NCBI GenBank assembly: GCA_036568625.1
Contig: DATCSF010000250.1
Location: forward strand, 1-15,507
DNA from: 66-474 sp036568625
GTDB lineage: Bacteria; Pseudomonadota; Gammaproteobacteria; Xanthomonadales; Rhodanobacteraceae
DNA: 15,507 nt
Reading direction: 5' to 3'
In this document: one piece after another, positions 1 to 8,095 of the stretch
Layout of the letters: each line of letters begins with the position of its first letter
Numbering within the stretch: position 1 is the stretch's first letter
Position numbers and translations under genes: made by a program
The notes under the pieces: generated by a model
What the model was told of the DNA's origin: nothing
What the model saw: only the letters and a program-made list of their open reading frames with translations
The model's database searches: none

Positions 1-272
1 CCATCGCGCTCGCCAACTTCCGCAACCCCGAAGGGCTGTCGCCGGTTGGCGACAACGCCTGGATGGAAACCGGCGACTCCGGCCAGCCGCTGCTGGGCAC
101 CGCCAGCGCCGGCCAGCTCGGCAGCCTGGAGGATGGCACGCTGGAATCGTCCAACGTGGATCTGGCCACCGAACTCGTGAACCTGATCATCGCCCAGCGC
201 AACTACCAGGCCAACACCCAAACCATCAAGACGCAGGATCAAGTGTTGCAGAGCGTCGTCAACCTGCGTTGA
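1..272 (+). CDS. flgE: Flagellar hook protein FlgE, C-terminal fragment
   Basis: This is the last ~90 residues of the hook subunit, which polymerises outside the cell into the universal joint between rod and filament. The gene runs in from the left edge; codons are in frame from position 3 and the stop is TGA at 270-272. The fragment reads IALANFRNPEGLSPVGDN near its start, has a LLGTA segment, and then shows the C-terminal flagellar rod/hook/HAP signature SNVDLATELVNLIIAQRNYQ followed by TQTIKTQDQVLQSVVNLR. That ending matches enterobacterial FlgE closely (from memory). The terminal heptad-rich helix is the part that packs in the inner D0 tube of the hook. It is followed by flgF, from which it is separated by 145 bases holding a palindromic repeat, whereas flgE and flgF usually lie closer. 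The N-terminus and central domain are outside the window. Confidence 0.95.
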   Translation, partial: IALANFRNPEGLSPVGDNAWMETGDSGQPLLGTASAGQLGSLEDGTLESSNVDLATELVNLIIAQRNYQANTQTIKTQDQVLQSVVNLR

Positions 273-288
273 AAGAAATCATTTGCTG

Positions 289-382
289 GTCATTCCGGGG
301 CCGCCGCGGCTCCATCGCGGCAGAGCCCGGAATCCAGTGGCTTTCCCTTGAGGCACTGGATTCCCGCTTTCACGGGAATGAC
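289..382. repeat. Palindromic intergenic element, short class (copy A)
   Basis: A 94-base element in the flgE-flgF spacer. It starts with GTCATTCCGG (289-298) and ends with CGGGAATGAC (373-382), a near-perfect terminal inverted repeat. Inside it are an imperfect first hairpin (GCCGCG / CGCGGC), an 11-base perfect inverted repeat (GGAATCCAGTG at 329-339 with CACTGGATTCC at 354-364), and a terminal palindrome ATTCCCGCTTTCACGGGAAT (360-379). The last fits the pattern ATTCCC-N8-GGGAAT known from the neisserial dRS3 repeat. One translation of it gives WIPAFTGMT, a peptide often seen as spurious ORF sequence from such repeats. The same layout occurs at 10802-10899. Confidence 0.85.
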
Positions 383-417
383 GAGGGTCGGGCCAGCCGA
401 CAATTTCAGGAGAACCC

Positions 418-1173
418 ATGGATCGCATGATCTACACCGCGATGAGCGGCGCCCAGCAGAGCTTCGTTCGCCAGGCGGTGGTCAGCAACAACCTGGCCAA
501 CGTGTCGACCACGGGTTTCCGCGGCCAGGTCGAGGCGATGCGCGCGGTGCCGGTGCAGGGCGACGGCGCGCTGCGCACGCGCGTGTCGGTGATGGACACC
601 ACGCCCGGCAGCAACTTCGCGCCCGGTCCGATCAACGCGACCGGTCGCGAGCTCGACGTCGCGCTGGAAGACGGAGCATGGCTGGCGGTGCAGGATGAAA
701 ACGGCAAGGAAGCCTACACGCGGCGCGGCGACCTGCAGGTCGACGGCACCGGCATGATCACCAGCGGCGGACGCCCGGTGATCGGCGAGGGCGGTCCGAT
801 CATCGTGCCGCTGGGCGCGCAACTGACCGTCGGCGCCGACGGCACGCTCAGTGCGATCGGGCCGGGCGACAAACCCGATGCGCTGGTGCAGGTCGGCAAG
901 TTGAAGCTCGTGACGCCCGATGAAAAATCACTGGAGCGCGGTGACGACGGCCTGTTCCGTTCGCTCGACGCCAACGGCAATGCCGTGCCGCTGGCCGCCG
1001 ACGACAACGCGCGCCTGCAGACCGGCGCGCTGGAAGGCAGCAACGTCAGCGCGGTGGAATCGATGGTGGACATGATCGCCACCTCGCGTCTTTACGAAAT
1101 GCAGATGAAGGCGGTGCAGACCAGCGAGGACAACGCGCGTCAAGCCGACCGCCTGTTGTCCCTTTCGGCCTGA
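418..1173 (+). CDS. flgF: Flagellar proximal rod protein FlgF
   Basis: FlgF forms part of the proximal rod, the drive shaft that crosses the periplasm; it is exported by the flagellar type III system without a cleaved signal peptide. The 251-residue length is typical. Residues 24-34 read NNLANVSTTGF, the N-terminal signature of the rod/hook/HAP family, and the C-terminus has the matching coiled segment (GSNVSAVESMVDMIATSRLY, then MQMKAVQTSEDN). The variable middle identifies it as FlgF rather than FlgG, which follows directly. The ATG at 418 is preceded by AGGAGA (408-413), a good ribosome binding site. The next gene begins 20 bases after its TGA stop, so flgF and flgG are almost surely cotranscribed. 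Confidence 0.96.
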   Translation: MDRMIYTAMSGAQQSFVRQAVVSNNLANVSTTGFRGQVEAMRAVPVQGDGALRTRVSVMDTTPGSNFAPGPINATGRELDVALEDGAWLAVQDENGKEAYTRRGDLQVDGTGMITSGGRPVIGEGGPIIVPLGAQLTVGADGTLSAIGPGDKPDALVQVGKLKLVTPDEKSLERGDDGLFRSLDANGNAVPLAADDNARLQTGALEGSNVSAVESMVDMIATSRLYEMQMKAVQTSEDNARQADRLLSLSA

Positions 1174-1193
1174 GCCCACGGGAGTAAACATCG

Positions 1194-1976
1194 ATGATCA
1201 AATCACTTTGGACCGCCAAGACCGGTCTGGAAGCGCAGCAGACCAAGATGGACGTGATCGCCAACAACCTGGCGAACGTCAGCACCAACGGATTCAAGAA
1301 ATCACGCGCGGTGTTCCAGGACCTGCTGTACCAGAACATGCGCCAGGCCGGCGGCCGCAACGACATGCAGAATGTCTTGCCGGCCGGCCTGCAGATCGGC
1401 TCGGGCGTGCGTCCCGTCGCCACCGAACGCATCCACACGCAAGGCAGCCTGGAGCAGACGGGCAACTCCAAGGACATCGCCATCGACGGCAAGGGTTTCT
1501 TCCAGGTGCTGATGCCCGACGGCAACTTCGCCTACACCCGCGACGGCAGTTTCCAGGTGAACGAGAGCGGGCAGCTGGTGACGGCCGACGGTTACCCGAT
1601 CCAGCCCGCGGTGTTGATCCCGCAGGATGCACTGTCGATCACCATCGGCAAGGACGGCGTGGTCACCGTGACCCAGCCGGGCAGCAACGAATCCACGCAG
1701 GTCGGGCAATTGAGCCTTTCCACGTTCGTCAATCCCGCCGGCCTGCAGAGCATCGGTGACAACCTGTATCTCGAAACCAGCGCGTCGGGCATGCGCAACG
1801 AATCCACGCCCGGCTTGAACGGCGCCGGCCGCCTCGACCAAGGTTACGTCGAAACCTCCAACGTCAACGTGGTGGAGGAAATGGTCAGCATGATCCAGAC
1901 CCAGCGTGCCTACGAAATCAACAGCAAAGCGGTGCAGACGTCCGATGAAATGCTCGCCAAATTGTCTCAACTCTAA
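1194..1976 (+). CDS. flgG: Flagellar distal rod protein FlgG
   Basis: FlgG is the distal rod subunit and carries the hook. The product is 260 residues, the usual length. Residues 24-34 read NNLANVSTNGF followed by KKSRAVFQDLLYQNMRQAGG, a stretch diagnostic of FlgG. The C-terminus has YVETSNVNVVEEMVSMIQTQ, then RAYEINSKAVQTSDEML, the helix that forms the inner rod tube. The ATG at 1194 has GGAG at 1181-1184. The stop codon TAA (1974-1976) sits one base before the probable GTG start of flgH, pointing to translational coupling. Nothing in the sequence departs from the family. Confidence 0.97.
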   Translation: MIKSLWTAKTGLEAQQTKMDVIANNLANVSTNGFKKSRAVFQDLLYQNMRQAGGRNDMQNVLPAGLQIGSGVRPVATERIHTQGSLEQTGNSKDIAIDGKGFFQVLMPDGNFAYTRDGSFQVNESGQLVTADGYPIQPAVLIPQDALSITIGKDGVVTVTQPGSNESTQVGQLSLSTFVNPAGLQSIGDNLYLETSASGMRNESTPGLNGAGRLDQGYVETSNVNVVEEMVSMIQTQRAYEINSKAVQTSDEMLAKLSQL

Positions 1977-1977
1977 G

Positions 1978-2643
1978 GTGATCCGAGCGGCGTTGTTCGC
2001 CGGCGCCGCATTGGTGCTGACGGGCTGTTCGCACTTCGTCCACAAACCCGTCGTCGCGCAGATGCCACCGGTGGAAATTCCCGCACCGCCACCGCCGGTG
2101 CCGAACGGTTCCATCTTCCAGGCGGCGAGTTACGGCAATCGTCCACTGTTCGAAGACCAGCGTCCGCGCATGCCGGGCGACGTGCTGACCGTGGTATTCA
2201 ACGAGCAGGTCAGCGCGTCCAAGAACGCACAAAGCAGCGCCAGTCGCAAGAGCGAATCCAGCTTCGATCCGACGCTGGTGCCGAAGGGCTTGTCGGCGCT
2301 GGGCAAGCTGGGCGTGGACCTCAAGGGCGGGCACGATTTCCAGGGCAGCGGCGGTGCCAAGGCCAACAATACGTTCACCGGCACCATCACGGTGACGGTG
2401 GTGCAGGTGCTGAACAACGGCAACCTGCGCGTGCATGGCGAGAAGCAGATCGCGATCAACCAGGGCACCGAATACATCCGCTTCGCGGGCACCGTCGATC
2501 CGCGCACCATCGACGCCGACAACTCGGTGCTCTCCACACGGGTGGCCGACGCGCGCATCGAATACGTCGGCGATGGTTACGTCAACGATGCACAGCGCAT
2601 GGGTTGGCTGCAGCGCGCGATGCTGAAAGTGTGGCCGTTCTGA
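1978..2643 (+). CDS. flgH: Flagellar L-ring lipoprotein FlgH
   Basis: FlgH forms the L-ring, the outer-membrane bushing around the rod. I place the start at GTG 1978, giving 221 residues that open MIRAALFAGAALVLTGC; the lipobox LTGC (residues 14-17) marks lipid attachment at Cys17 after signal peptidase II cleavage. An in-frame ATG at 1945, inside flgG, would add 11 residues and still leave a workable signal peptide; neither start has a clear Shine-Dalgarno, so the exact start is open. Later motifs fit FlgH well: PNGSIFQ, RPLFEDQRPR, GDVLTVV, NTFTGTITVTV, NGNLRVHGEKQIAINQGTE, IRFAGTVDPRTI, VADARIEYVGDG and MGWLQR. It lies between flgG and flgI in the standard order. Confidence 0.95.
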   Translation: MIRAALFAGAALVLTGCSHFVHKPVVAQMPPVEIPAPPPPVPNGSIFQAASYGNRPLFEDQRPRMPGDVLTVVFNEQVSASKNAQSSASRKSESSFDPTLVPKGLSALGKLGVDLKGGHDFQGSGGAKANNTFTGTITVTVVQVLNNGNLRVHGEKQIAINQGTEYIRFAGTVDPRTIDADNSVLSTRVADARIEYVGDGYVNDAQRMGWLQRAMLKVWPF

Positions 2644-2653
2644 GGGGCAAGCC

Positions 2654-3790
2654 GTGAACGCGAGGCGTGGTTGGGACAAGATATCCGGGACGGCGCGCAA
2701 GTGCGCGCTGCCACTGCTGCTGGCGCTGCTGGCGACCGCCCAGGCGCACGCACAGACGTTGCGCGAGCTGGCGAGCTTCGCGGGCGTGCGCGACAACGCA
2801 CTGGTCGGCTATGGCCTGGTGGTGGGCCTGGACGGCACCGGCGACCAGACCATGCAGACGCCGTTCACGACGCAAAGCCTCACCAACATGTTTTCGCGGC
2901 TCGGCATCACCTTGCCGGCCGGCACCAACATGCAGTTGCGCAACGTGGCGGCGGTGATGGTCACCGCCAACCTGCCGCCGTTCGCCGCGCCCGGCCAGCA
3001 CATCGACGTGGTGGTGTCCTCGGTCGGCAACGCTAAAAGCCTGCGCGGCGGCACCTTGCTGATGACGCCGCTGAAGGGCGTCGATGGCAATACCTACGCG
3101 ATCGCCCAAGGCAACATGCTGGTCGGCGGCGCCGGCGCCAGCGCCGGCGGTTCCAGCGTGCAGATCAACCAGCAGGCCGGCGGTTCGATCAGCGACGGCG
3201 CAACCGTCGAACGCAGCGTGCCGCTGGAACTCGGCCAGAACGGCGGCATGCTGGCGCTGCAATTGAAGCGTGCCGATTTCGGCACCGCGCAGCGCGTGGT
3301 GGACGCGATCAATGGCGCGATGGGCCGGCAGGTGGCTTCCGCGGAGAACGCACGCACGATCCGCGTCGAGGGTCCGCAAGACCCCAACCAGCGCGTCGAT
3401 TTCATCGCGCGGATACAAAGCCTCGACGTGATCCCGGTGGCTGCGCCGGCGCGCGTGATCATCAATGCGCGCAATGGTTCGGTGGTGCTGAACCAGCGCG
3501 TCACCTTGCAGCCGGCCGCGGTCGCGCACGGCGATCTGTCGGTGGTGATCAGCACCGCGAACACGGTCAGCCAGCCGCCGCCGTTCAGCCGCGGCCAGAC
3601 CGCCGTGGTGCAGAACAGCGCCATCAACATCACCAAGCAGCGCGGCAGCCTGAACGTCGTGAAGGGCGCGGACCTGATGCAGGTGGTGGACGCACTGAAT
3701 GCATTGGGGGCCACTCCGCAGGACTTGATGTCGATCCTGGAAGCGCTGAAGGCCGCGGGATCGCTGAACGCGGACCTGGAGATGATGTAG
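2654..3790 (+). CDS. flgI: Flagellar P-ring protein FlgI
   Basis: FlgI builds the periplasmic P-ring around the rod, in the peptidoglycan layer. The GTG start at 2654 follows GAGGGG and gives 378 residues. A Sec signal peptide is clear: basic start (MNARRGWDK), hydrophobic core CALPLLLALLATA and probable cleavage after AHA near residue 33. The mature protein shows the FlgI landmarks: LRELASFAGVRDN, LVGYGLVVGLDGTGD, MLSR-like MFSRLGI, LRNVAAVMVTA, PPFAAPGQHIDVVVSS, NAKSLRGGTLLMTPLKG and, near the end, LMQVVDALNALGATPQDLM. The TAG stop (3788-3790) shares its last base with the GTG start of flgJ, so the two genes are coupled. Confidence 0.97.
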   Translation: MNARRGWDKISGTARKCALPLLLALLATAQAHAQTLRELASFAGVRDNALVGYGLVVGLDGTGDQTMQTPFTTQSLTNMFSRLGITLPAGTNMQLRNVAAVMVTANLPPFAAPGQHIDVVVSSVGNAKSLRGGTLLMTPLKGVDGNTYAIAQGNMLVGGAGASAGGSSVQINQQAGGSISDGATVERSVPLELGQNGGMLALQLKRADFGTAQRVVDAINGAMGRQVASAENARTIRVEGPQDPNQRVDFIARIQSLDVIPVAAPARVIINARNGSVVLNQRVTLQPAAVAHGDLSVVISTANTVSQPPPFSRGQTAVVQNSAINITKQRGSLNVVKGADLMQVVDALNALGATPQDLMSILEALKAAGSLNADLEMM

Positions 3791-4827
3791 TGGCCGTCGG
3801 TTCGCTCGACGCCGCGCGTTTCGCGCTGGACGTGAAAGGGCTGGATGGCCTGCAGCGGGCGGCCGCGAAGGACCCGCAAGCGCAACTGAGGGAAGCGGCG
3901 CGGCAGTTCGAGGCGGTGTTCCTTGGCCAGATGCTGAAAAGCATGCGCGAGGCCGGCTACAAATCCGGCCTGATGGACAACCGGCAGATCGAGTTTTACC
4001 AGTCCCTGTTCGACCAGCAGCTTTCCGAAAACCTGGCGGGCAAGGGCACCGGCCTCGCCGAGATGCTGGTGCGCCAGCTGTCGCCCAAGCATGCCCCCAC
4101 GCAACCTGCGGCCGATGCTGCCGCCGCCGCGCGACTCGCCACGATTCCGCACGGCACGCCGGGCTCGCTCGAAGGGGTGCCTGCGGTTGCGGCCGGCAGC
4201 GATGACGCCGGTTCGCACCACGCCGGCCTGATTGCCGCGATCGCGGCGCAGATCCGCGCCGCCGAAGCGGCGGCGAAGCTCGGTCTGCCCAACGGTTCCG
4301 CCGCCGCCGCCTCGCCGGCTGCCGCATCGACCGCCAGCGATGCGTCCGGCGACGGCGATGGCAACGTCTACACCCGCTTCGTGAACCGCTTTGTGGGTGC
4401 GGCCCGTGCCGCAGCGCGAATGAGCGGCGTGCCGGCGCGGCTGATCCTGGCGCAGGCCGCGCTGGAGACCGGCTGGGGCCGACACGAGATGACCGCCGAC
4501 AGCGGCGCCAAGAGCCATAACCTGTTCGGCATCAAGGCCGGCGCGGGCTGGGACGGCGCCACCGCCAACAACATGACCCACGAGTTCGCGGACGGCCGCG
4601 AGGTCGGTGTGCGCGAGACGTTCCGCGCCTACGGTTCGTACCTCGAATCGTTCATCGATCACGCCAAGTTGCTCGGCAACAGCGCGCGCTACGCCGCGGT
4701 GCGCAGCGCGGGCAGCCCGGAGCAGGCGGCGCAGGCCTTGCAGGATTGCGGTTACGCCACCGATCCGCGCTATGCCGAAAAGTTGGTTGCGATCATGCAG
4801 CAGATAGGACGGGTCGTGATGCCCTAG
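3790..4827 (+). CDS. flgJ: Flagellar rod assembly protein and peptidoglycan hydrolase FlgJ
   Basis: FlgJ caps the growing rod and opens the peptidoglycan for it. The 345-residue product has the two-domain form. Residues ~30-97 are the rod-scaffold domain (AARQFEAVFLGQMLKSMREA, then FYQSLFDQQLSENLAGKGTG). An Ala/Gly-rich linker covers about 100-190. Residues ~193-345 are the glucosaminidase-type (GH73) domain, with AQAALETGWGRHE (putative catalytic Glu226), SHNLFGIKAG, then FRAYGSYLESFIDHAKLL and GYATDPRYAEKL. The GTG start overlaps the flgI stop by one base. The linker is longer than in enterobacterial FlgJ, as far as I recall. After its stop comes a 358-base spacer before flgK. Confidence 0.96.
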   Translation: MAVGSLDAARFALDVKGLDGLQRAAAKDPQAQLREAARQFEAVFLGQMLKSMREAGYKSGLMDNRQIEFYQSLFDQQLSENLAGKGTGLAEMLVRQLSPKHAPTQPAADAAAAARLATIPHGTPGSLEGVPAVAAGSDDAGSHHAGLIAAIAAQIRAAEAAAKLGLPNGSAAAASPAAASTASDASGDGDGNVYTRFVNRFVGAARAAARMSGVPARLILAQAALETGWGRHEMTADSGAKSHNLFGIKAGAGWDGATANNMTHEFADGREVGVRETFRAYGSYLESFIDHAKLLGNSARYAAVRSAGSPEQAAQALQDCGYATDPRYAEKLVAIMQQIGRVVMP

Positions 4828-4882
4828 CAGCTCACGGGAAGGAACATAGACCGATCCATGTGATAGCCATTTTCAAGAATCT

Positions 4883-5079
4883 CGTCATTCCGGGGCCTGC
4901 GCCGGCTTCATCGGCGCAGGAACCCGACTGGGTTTGCAGGATTGCAAACGCGAACGCCGAAGGCGGCGCGCAGCGCGAGCGCCAAGGATGGCGCGAGTCA
5001 ACCCAGCGACTTTCGCGGACGAAAGCAAAGGCGTTGGGTTCCGGATCGCGCCCACTCCGTGGACTTGTCCGGAATGACG
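4883..5079. repeat. Palindromic intergenic element, long class, full length (copy B)
   Basis: A 197-base element filling most of the flgJ-flgK spacer. Its ends are an 11-base perfect inverted repeat: CGTCATTCCGG (4883-4893) and CCGGAATGACG (5069-5079). Internal hairpins read left to right: CCTGCGCCG / CGGCGCAGG (4896-4904, 4912-4920); GTTTGCA / TGCAAAC (4932-4938, 4943-4949); CGCG / CGCG (4967-4970, 4974-4977); GCGCC / GGCGC (4979-4983, 4990-4994); CTTTCG / CGAAAG (5010-5015, 5020-5025), itself enclosed by AACCCA / TGGGTT. Much of its left half recurs at 10153-10268. No protein-coding sense is visible. The rest of the spacer (4828-4882) shows nothing I recognise. Confidence 0.85.
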
Positions 5080-5128
5080 GAATTGTTTCGAGTCATGCCA
5101 ATGTGACGGCGACCGAATTCACAATCGT

Positions 5129-5155
5129 TCAAGGAACTGCTCGGGCTGCCGATAA
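5129..5155 (+). promoter_or_regulatory. Probable FliA (sigma-28) promoter of flgKL
   Basis: The -10 box GCCGATAA (5148-5155) is identical to the enterobacterial sigma-28 consensus. The -35 element TCAAGGAA (5129-5136) matches TAAAGTTT at T, A, A and G, and the spacer is exactly 11 bases. Transcription would start near 5162, about 24 bases before the GTG of flgK. flgKL is a known FliA-dependent late unit in several gammaproteobacteria. The site lies between the end of the repeat element and the gene, so the element itself is outside the promoter. Confidence 0.75.
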
Positions 5156-5185
5156 CGTCAACGGAACCTGGAAGGAAACCGTCGA

Positions 5186-6811
5186 GTGAGCATTTTTTCC
5201 ATCGGGTTGAGTGGTTTGAATGCGGCGCGTACCGCGTTCAACACCGCCAGCAACAACATCAGCAACGTCTACACGCCGGGTTACAACCGGCAGGTGGTGG
5301 AGTTGGGCGAGCTGCCGGCCGCGCAGGGCGTGAACGTGGAGGGTATCCAGCGCCAGTTCGACGGCTACATCGCCCAGCAGCTCAACAGCGCCAACAGCAA
5401 GACCAGCGCGCTGGATGCTTACCAGACCCAGGTCAGCCAGATCGACAACCTGTTGGCCGACCAGGATGCCGGCTTGGCGCCGCTGATGCAGAAGTTCTTT
5501 TCCTCGGTGGCCGATCTGGCGAGTTCGCCGTCCGATCCGGCCGCGCGCCAGGGCGTGATCGGCACCGCCGACACGCTGAGCGCACAGTTTCGTTCGTTCG
5601 ACAGTTACCTTTCCGACATGGCTTCGGGCCTCGACGGCCAATTGCAGGACGAGGTCACCCAGATCAACAACACCGCCAAGCAGATCGCGAACCTCAACAC
5701 GCAGATCGCGCTGGCCAAGGCCAAGCAAGGCCAGGCCCCCAACAGCCTGCTCGACCAGCGCGACCAGTTGGTGGCCGACCTTGCCAAACGGGTGAATATC
5801 CGCGCGAGCGCGCAGGATGGCGGCAGCTACAACATTTCTTTCGGCAACGGCCAGCCGCTGGTCAGCGGCGGCAAGCAGTTCGACCTGGAGACCATGCGTT
5901 CGGCCGCCGATCCCACCCGCACCTCGATCGGTTACCGCGATGCCTCGGGCAACCTGATCGAGATGCAGGATTCCACCTTCACCGGCGGCACGCTGGGCGG
6001 GCTGCTGACGTTCCGCGACGAAACCCTGAACCCGACCCGCAACAAGCTCGGCCAGCTTGCGGTGTCGTTCGCCGAAGGCATCAACGCGGCGCACCGCGCC
6101 GGCGTCGATCTCAACGGCGACCCCGGTGGCGACATGTTCGCGATCGGACAGCCACTGCTGTACGCCAATACCCGCAACAGCGGCACCGCGACGCTCAGCG
6201 TCGCGTTCGATCCCGCGAACGCGAGCCAGCTCACCCCCAGCGACTATGACGTGCGCTACGACGCCGCCAGCAGCGGCTTCAAGATCACGCGCACGGACAC
6301 CGGTGCAAGCACCACCGCCACGCTCGACGCCAGCAACCAGCTGAGCTTCGGCGGCGTCACCGTCACCGTGGATGATCCCACCAAGCTGGCCGACGGTGAC
6401 CGCTTCCAGGTGCAACCCACGCGCATCGCCGCGTCCGGCTTCCAGAACATCATCGGCGATCCCGCCAAGATCGCGGCCGCCGACGCCACCGGCGGCAGCG
6501 GCAACAACAAGAACGCGCTGGCGCTCGAGAACCTGCAAACGCAGTCGTTGGTGGGCGGCACCGCGAGCTTCAACCAGGCCTATGCATCGCTGGTCGGCGA
6601 CGTCGGCAACCGCACCAACATCGTGCAGGTGAACCTGAAAGCCCAGCAAAGCCTGAGCGATCAGTTGACCGACGTGCAGCAGTCGCAGTCGGGCGTGAAC
6701 CTCGACGAGGAAGCGGCGAATCTCGTGCGCTACCAGCAGTACTACCAGGCCAACGCCAAGGTCATCCAGACCGGCTCCACCATCCTCGACGCCATCCTGA
6801 GCCTGCGATAA
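5186..6811 (+). CDS. flgK: Flagellar hook-associated protein 1 FlgK
   Basis: FlgK is the first hook-filament junction protein; about eleven copies sit on the hook tip and receive FlgL and then flagellin. The 541-residue product starts MSIFSIGLSGLNAARTAFNT and has SNNISNVYTPGYNRQ, the FlgK N-terminal signature. The C-terminus has SGVNLDEEAANLVRYQQYYQ, then ANAKVIQTGSTILDAIL, matching the family. The GTG start at 5186 is preceded by AAGGA about nine bases upstream. A strong FliA promoter lies at 5129-5155, so the gene is probably a late class gene separated from the rod and ring genes. The stop is 19 bases before flgL. The middle domain is variable, as expected for its exposed part. Confidence 0.96.
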   Translation: MSIFSIGLSGLNAARTAFNTASNNISNVYTPGYNRQVVELGELPAAQGVNVEGIQRQFDGYIAQQLNSANSKTSALDAYQTQVSQIDNLLADQDAGLAPLMQKFFSSVADLASSPSDPAARQGVIGTADTLSAQFRSFDSYLSDMASGLDGQLQDEVTQINNTAKQIANLNTQIALAKAKQGQAPNSLLDQRDQLVADLAKRVNIRASAQDGGSYNISFGNGQPLVSGGKQFDLETMRSAADPTRTSIGYRDASGNLIEMQDSTFTGGTLGGLLTFRDETLNPTRNKLGQLAVSFAEGINAAHRAGVDLNGDPGGDMFAIGQPLLYANTRNSGTATLSVAFDPANASQLTPSDYDVRYDAASSGFKITRTDTGASTTATLDASNQLSFGGVTVTVDDPTKLADGDRFQVQPTRIAASGFQNIIGDPAKIAAADATGGSGNNKNALALENLQTQSLVGGTASFNQAYASLVGDVGNRTNIVQVNLKAQQSLSDQLTDVQQSQSGVNLDEEAANLVRYQQYYQANAKVIQTGSTILDAILSLR

Positions 6812-6830
6812 CCGATCGGGAATTCAAGCC

Positions 6831-8048
6831 ATGCGCATCAGCACCCAAACCCTTTACGCCCAGAGCATGCGTTCGCTCAACCAGCAGCAGGCGGAGCTTG
6901 CGCACGTGGGCCAGCAGATCGCTTCCGGCCAGCGCGTCATGCGTCCTTCGGACGATCCGCAGGCCGCCTCGCGCGCGGTGCAGGTGAGCCAGGCACAGGC
7001 AATCACCAGCCAGTACACCGATTCGCGGGTCAGCGCACGCAATGCGCTGTCGATGGAAGAAAGCGTGCTCAACAGCGTGGGCGACGCGGTGACCAGCGCC
7101 AAGACCCTGATGCTGGAAGCGGCCAACGGCACGCTCAGCGACGCCGATCGCGCTTCGATCGCAAGCCAGTTGCAGGGCGTGTATCAAACCGTGATCGGCC
7201 AGGCCAACGCCACCGACGGCAACGGGCGCTACCTGTTCGGCGGCTACCAGGACAAATCCGCGCCGTTCGTGACGGACGCTTCGGGCAACATGCAATACGT
7301 CGGCGACACCAATACCCGCCAGCAACAGATCGACGCGTCGCGCCTGATGTCGGTGGACGATAACGGCGCCAGCGTGTTCCAGAGTGCGCAGGGCGCGGTC
7401 GGGTTCATGGCGGTTGCCGACGCCGGCAACACCGGCAGCGTCACCTTCAAGCGCCCGGACGTCGTCGACACCAGCGATCCGAATTACGGTACGCCTTTCA
7501 AGGTCGCCTTCGCGGTGGACGCCAGCGGCAACGCCAGCTACACCATCGAAGACAGTTCCGGCGCCGTGCTACAGCCGGCCCAGGCCTATGCGTCGGGCCA
7601 GCCGATCACGTATGGCGGCCTTTCGATGACCTTGAGCGGCACGCCTGCGAATGGCGACGCGATCGCGGTCGACCAGGCCAAGAACCTGAACACCGATGTG
7701 TTCAAGACCTTCGAGAAGGCGCTGGCGATCCTGCAGCAGCCCGTGGATACGCCGGCCCGGCAGGCGGCGTTGCAGAACACCTTGAGCAACGCGATGAGGG
7801 AATTCGACAACAGCCTCGACAACGTGCTGACGGTGCGCGCCTCGGTCGGTTCGCGCCTCAACGAACTGGATGTGGTCGACAAGGTGGCCGGCAACCGCCA
7901 GCTCAATTACGCGCAGACCAAGTCCGACCTCGTCGACCTCGACTACACCAGCGCGATTTCCGAATACAGCCTGCGCACCGTGGGCCTGCAGGCCGCGCAG
8001 AAGGCGTTCGTGTCGATGAAGCAGATGAACCTGTTCGATCTGCTGTAG
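6831..8048 (+). CDS. flgL: Flagellar hook-associated protein 3 FlgL
   Basis: FlgL is the second junction protein, placed between FlgK and the flagellin filament. The product is 405 residues. The flagellin-like N-terminus reads MRISTQTLYAQSMRSL and then QIASGQRVMRPSDDPQAASR, followed by NATDGNGRYLFGGYQDKSAPF, a segment typical of FlgL. The C-terminus has the D0 helix DLDYTSAISEYSLRTVGLQA and ends MNLFDLL. The ATG at 6831 is preceded by a weak GGGAA. It shares the flgK transcript. In many relatives flagellin (fliC) follows; here the next gene is fliR on the other strand, so flgL ends its operon. Confidence 0.95.
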   Translation: MRISTQTLYAQSMRSLNQQQAELAHVGQQIASGQRVMRPSDDPQAASRAVQVSQAQAITSQYTDSRVSARNALSMEESVLNSVGDAVTSAKTLMLEAANGTLSDADRASIASQLQGVYQTVIGQANATDGNGRYLFGGYQDKSAPFVTDASGNMQYVGDTNTRQQQIDASRLMSVDDNGASVFQSAQGAVGFMAVADAGNTGSVTFKRPDVVDTSDPNYGTPFKVAFAVDASGNASYTIEDSSGAVLQPAQAYASGQPITYGGLSMTLSGTPANGDAIAVDQAKNLNTDVFKTFEKALAILQQPVDTPARQAALQNTLSNAMREFDNSLDNVLTVRASVGSRLNELDVVDKVAGNRQLNYAQTKSDLVDLDYTSAISEYSLRTVGLQAAQKAFVSMKQMNLFDLL

Positions 8049-8095
8049 GCGCGGCTGCTTTAAGCGCGATGGGGTCGCCCTGGTAGAACACCCGA

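Noticed and set aside
348..698. Plus-strand frame starting in the flgE-flgF spacer with WIPAFTGMT
   Set aside because: The start is translated repeat sequence and the rest is flgF out of frame.
2582..4662. Long minus-strand frames opposite flgI and flgJ
   Set aside because: They mirror the high third-position GC of the real plus-strand genes, are rich in Arg, His and Ala, and resemble no family.
4877..5085. Target-site duplication flanking the full-length element
   Set aside because: Only the four bases GAAT are shared near the two ends and not in exact abutting positions, so I do not claim a duplication.
4746..5189. Plus-strand 147-codon frame across the flgJ-flgK spacer
   Set aside because: It begins inside flgJ out of frame and then translates the palindromic element; no sign of a real protein.
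5129..6649. A 506-codon minus-strand frame opposite flgK
   Set aside because: It is antisense to a secure flgK, has shadow-like composition, and would run through the flgK promoter.
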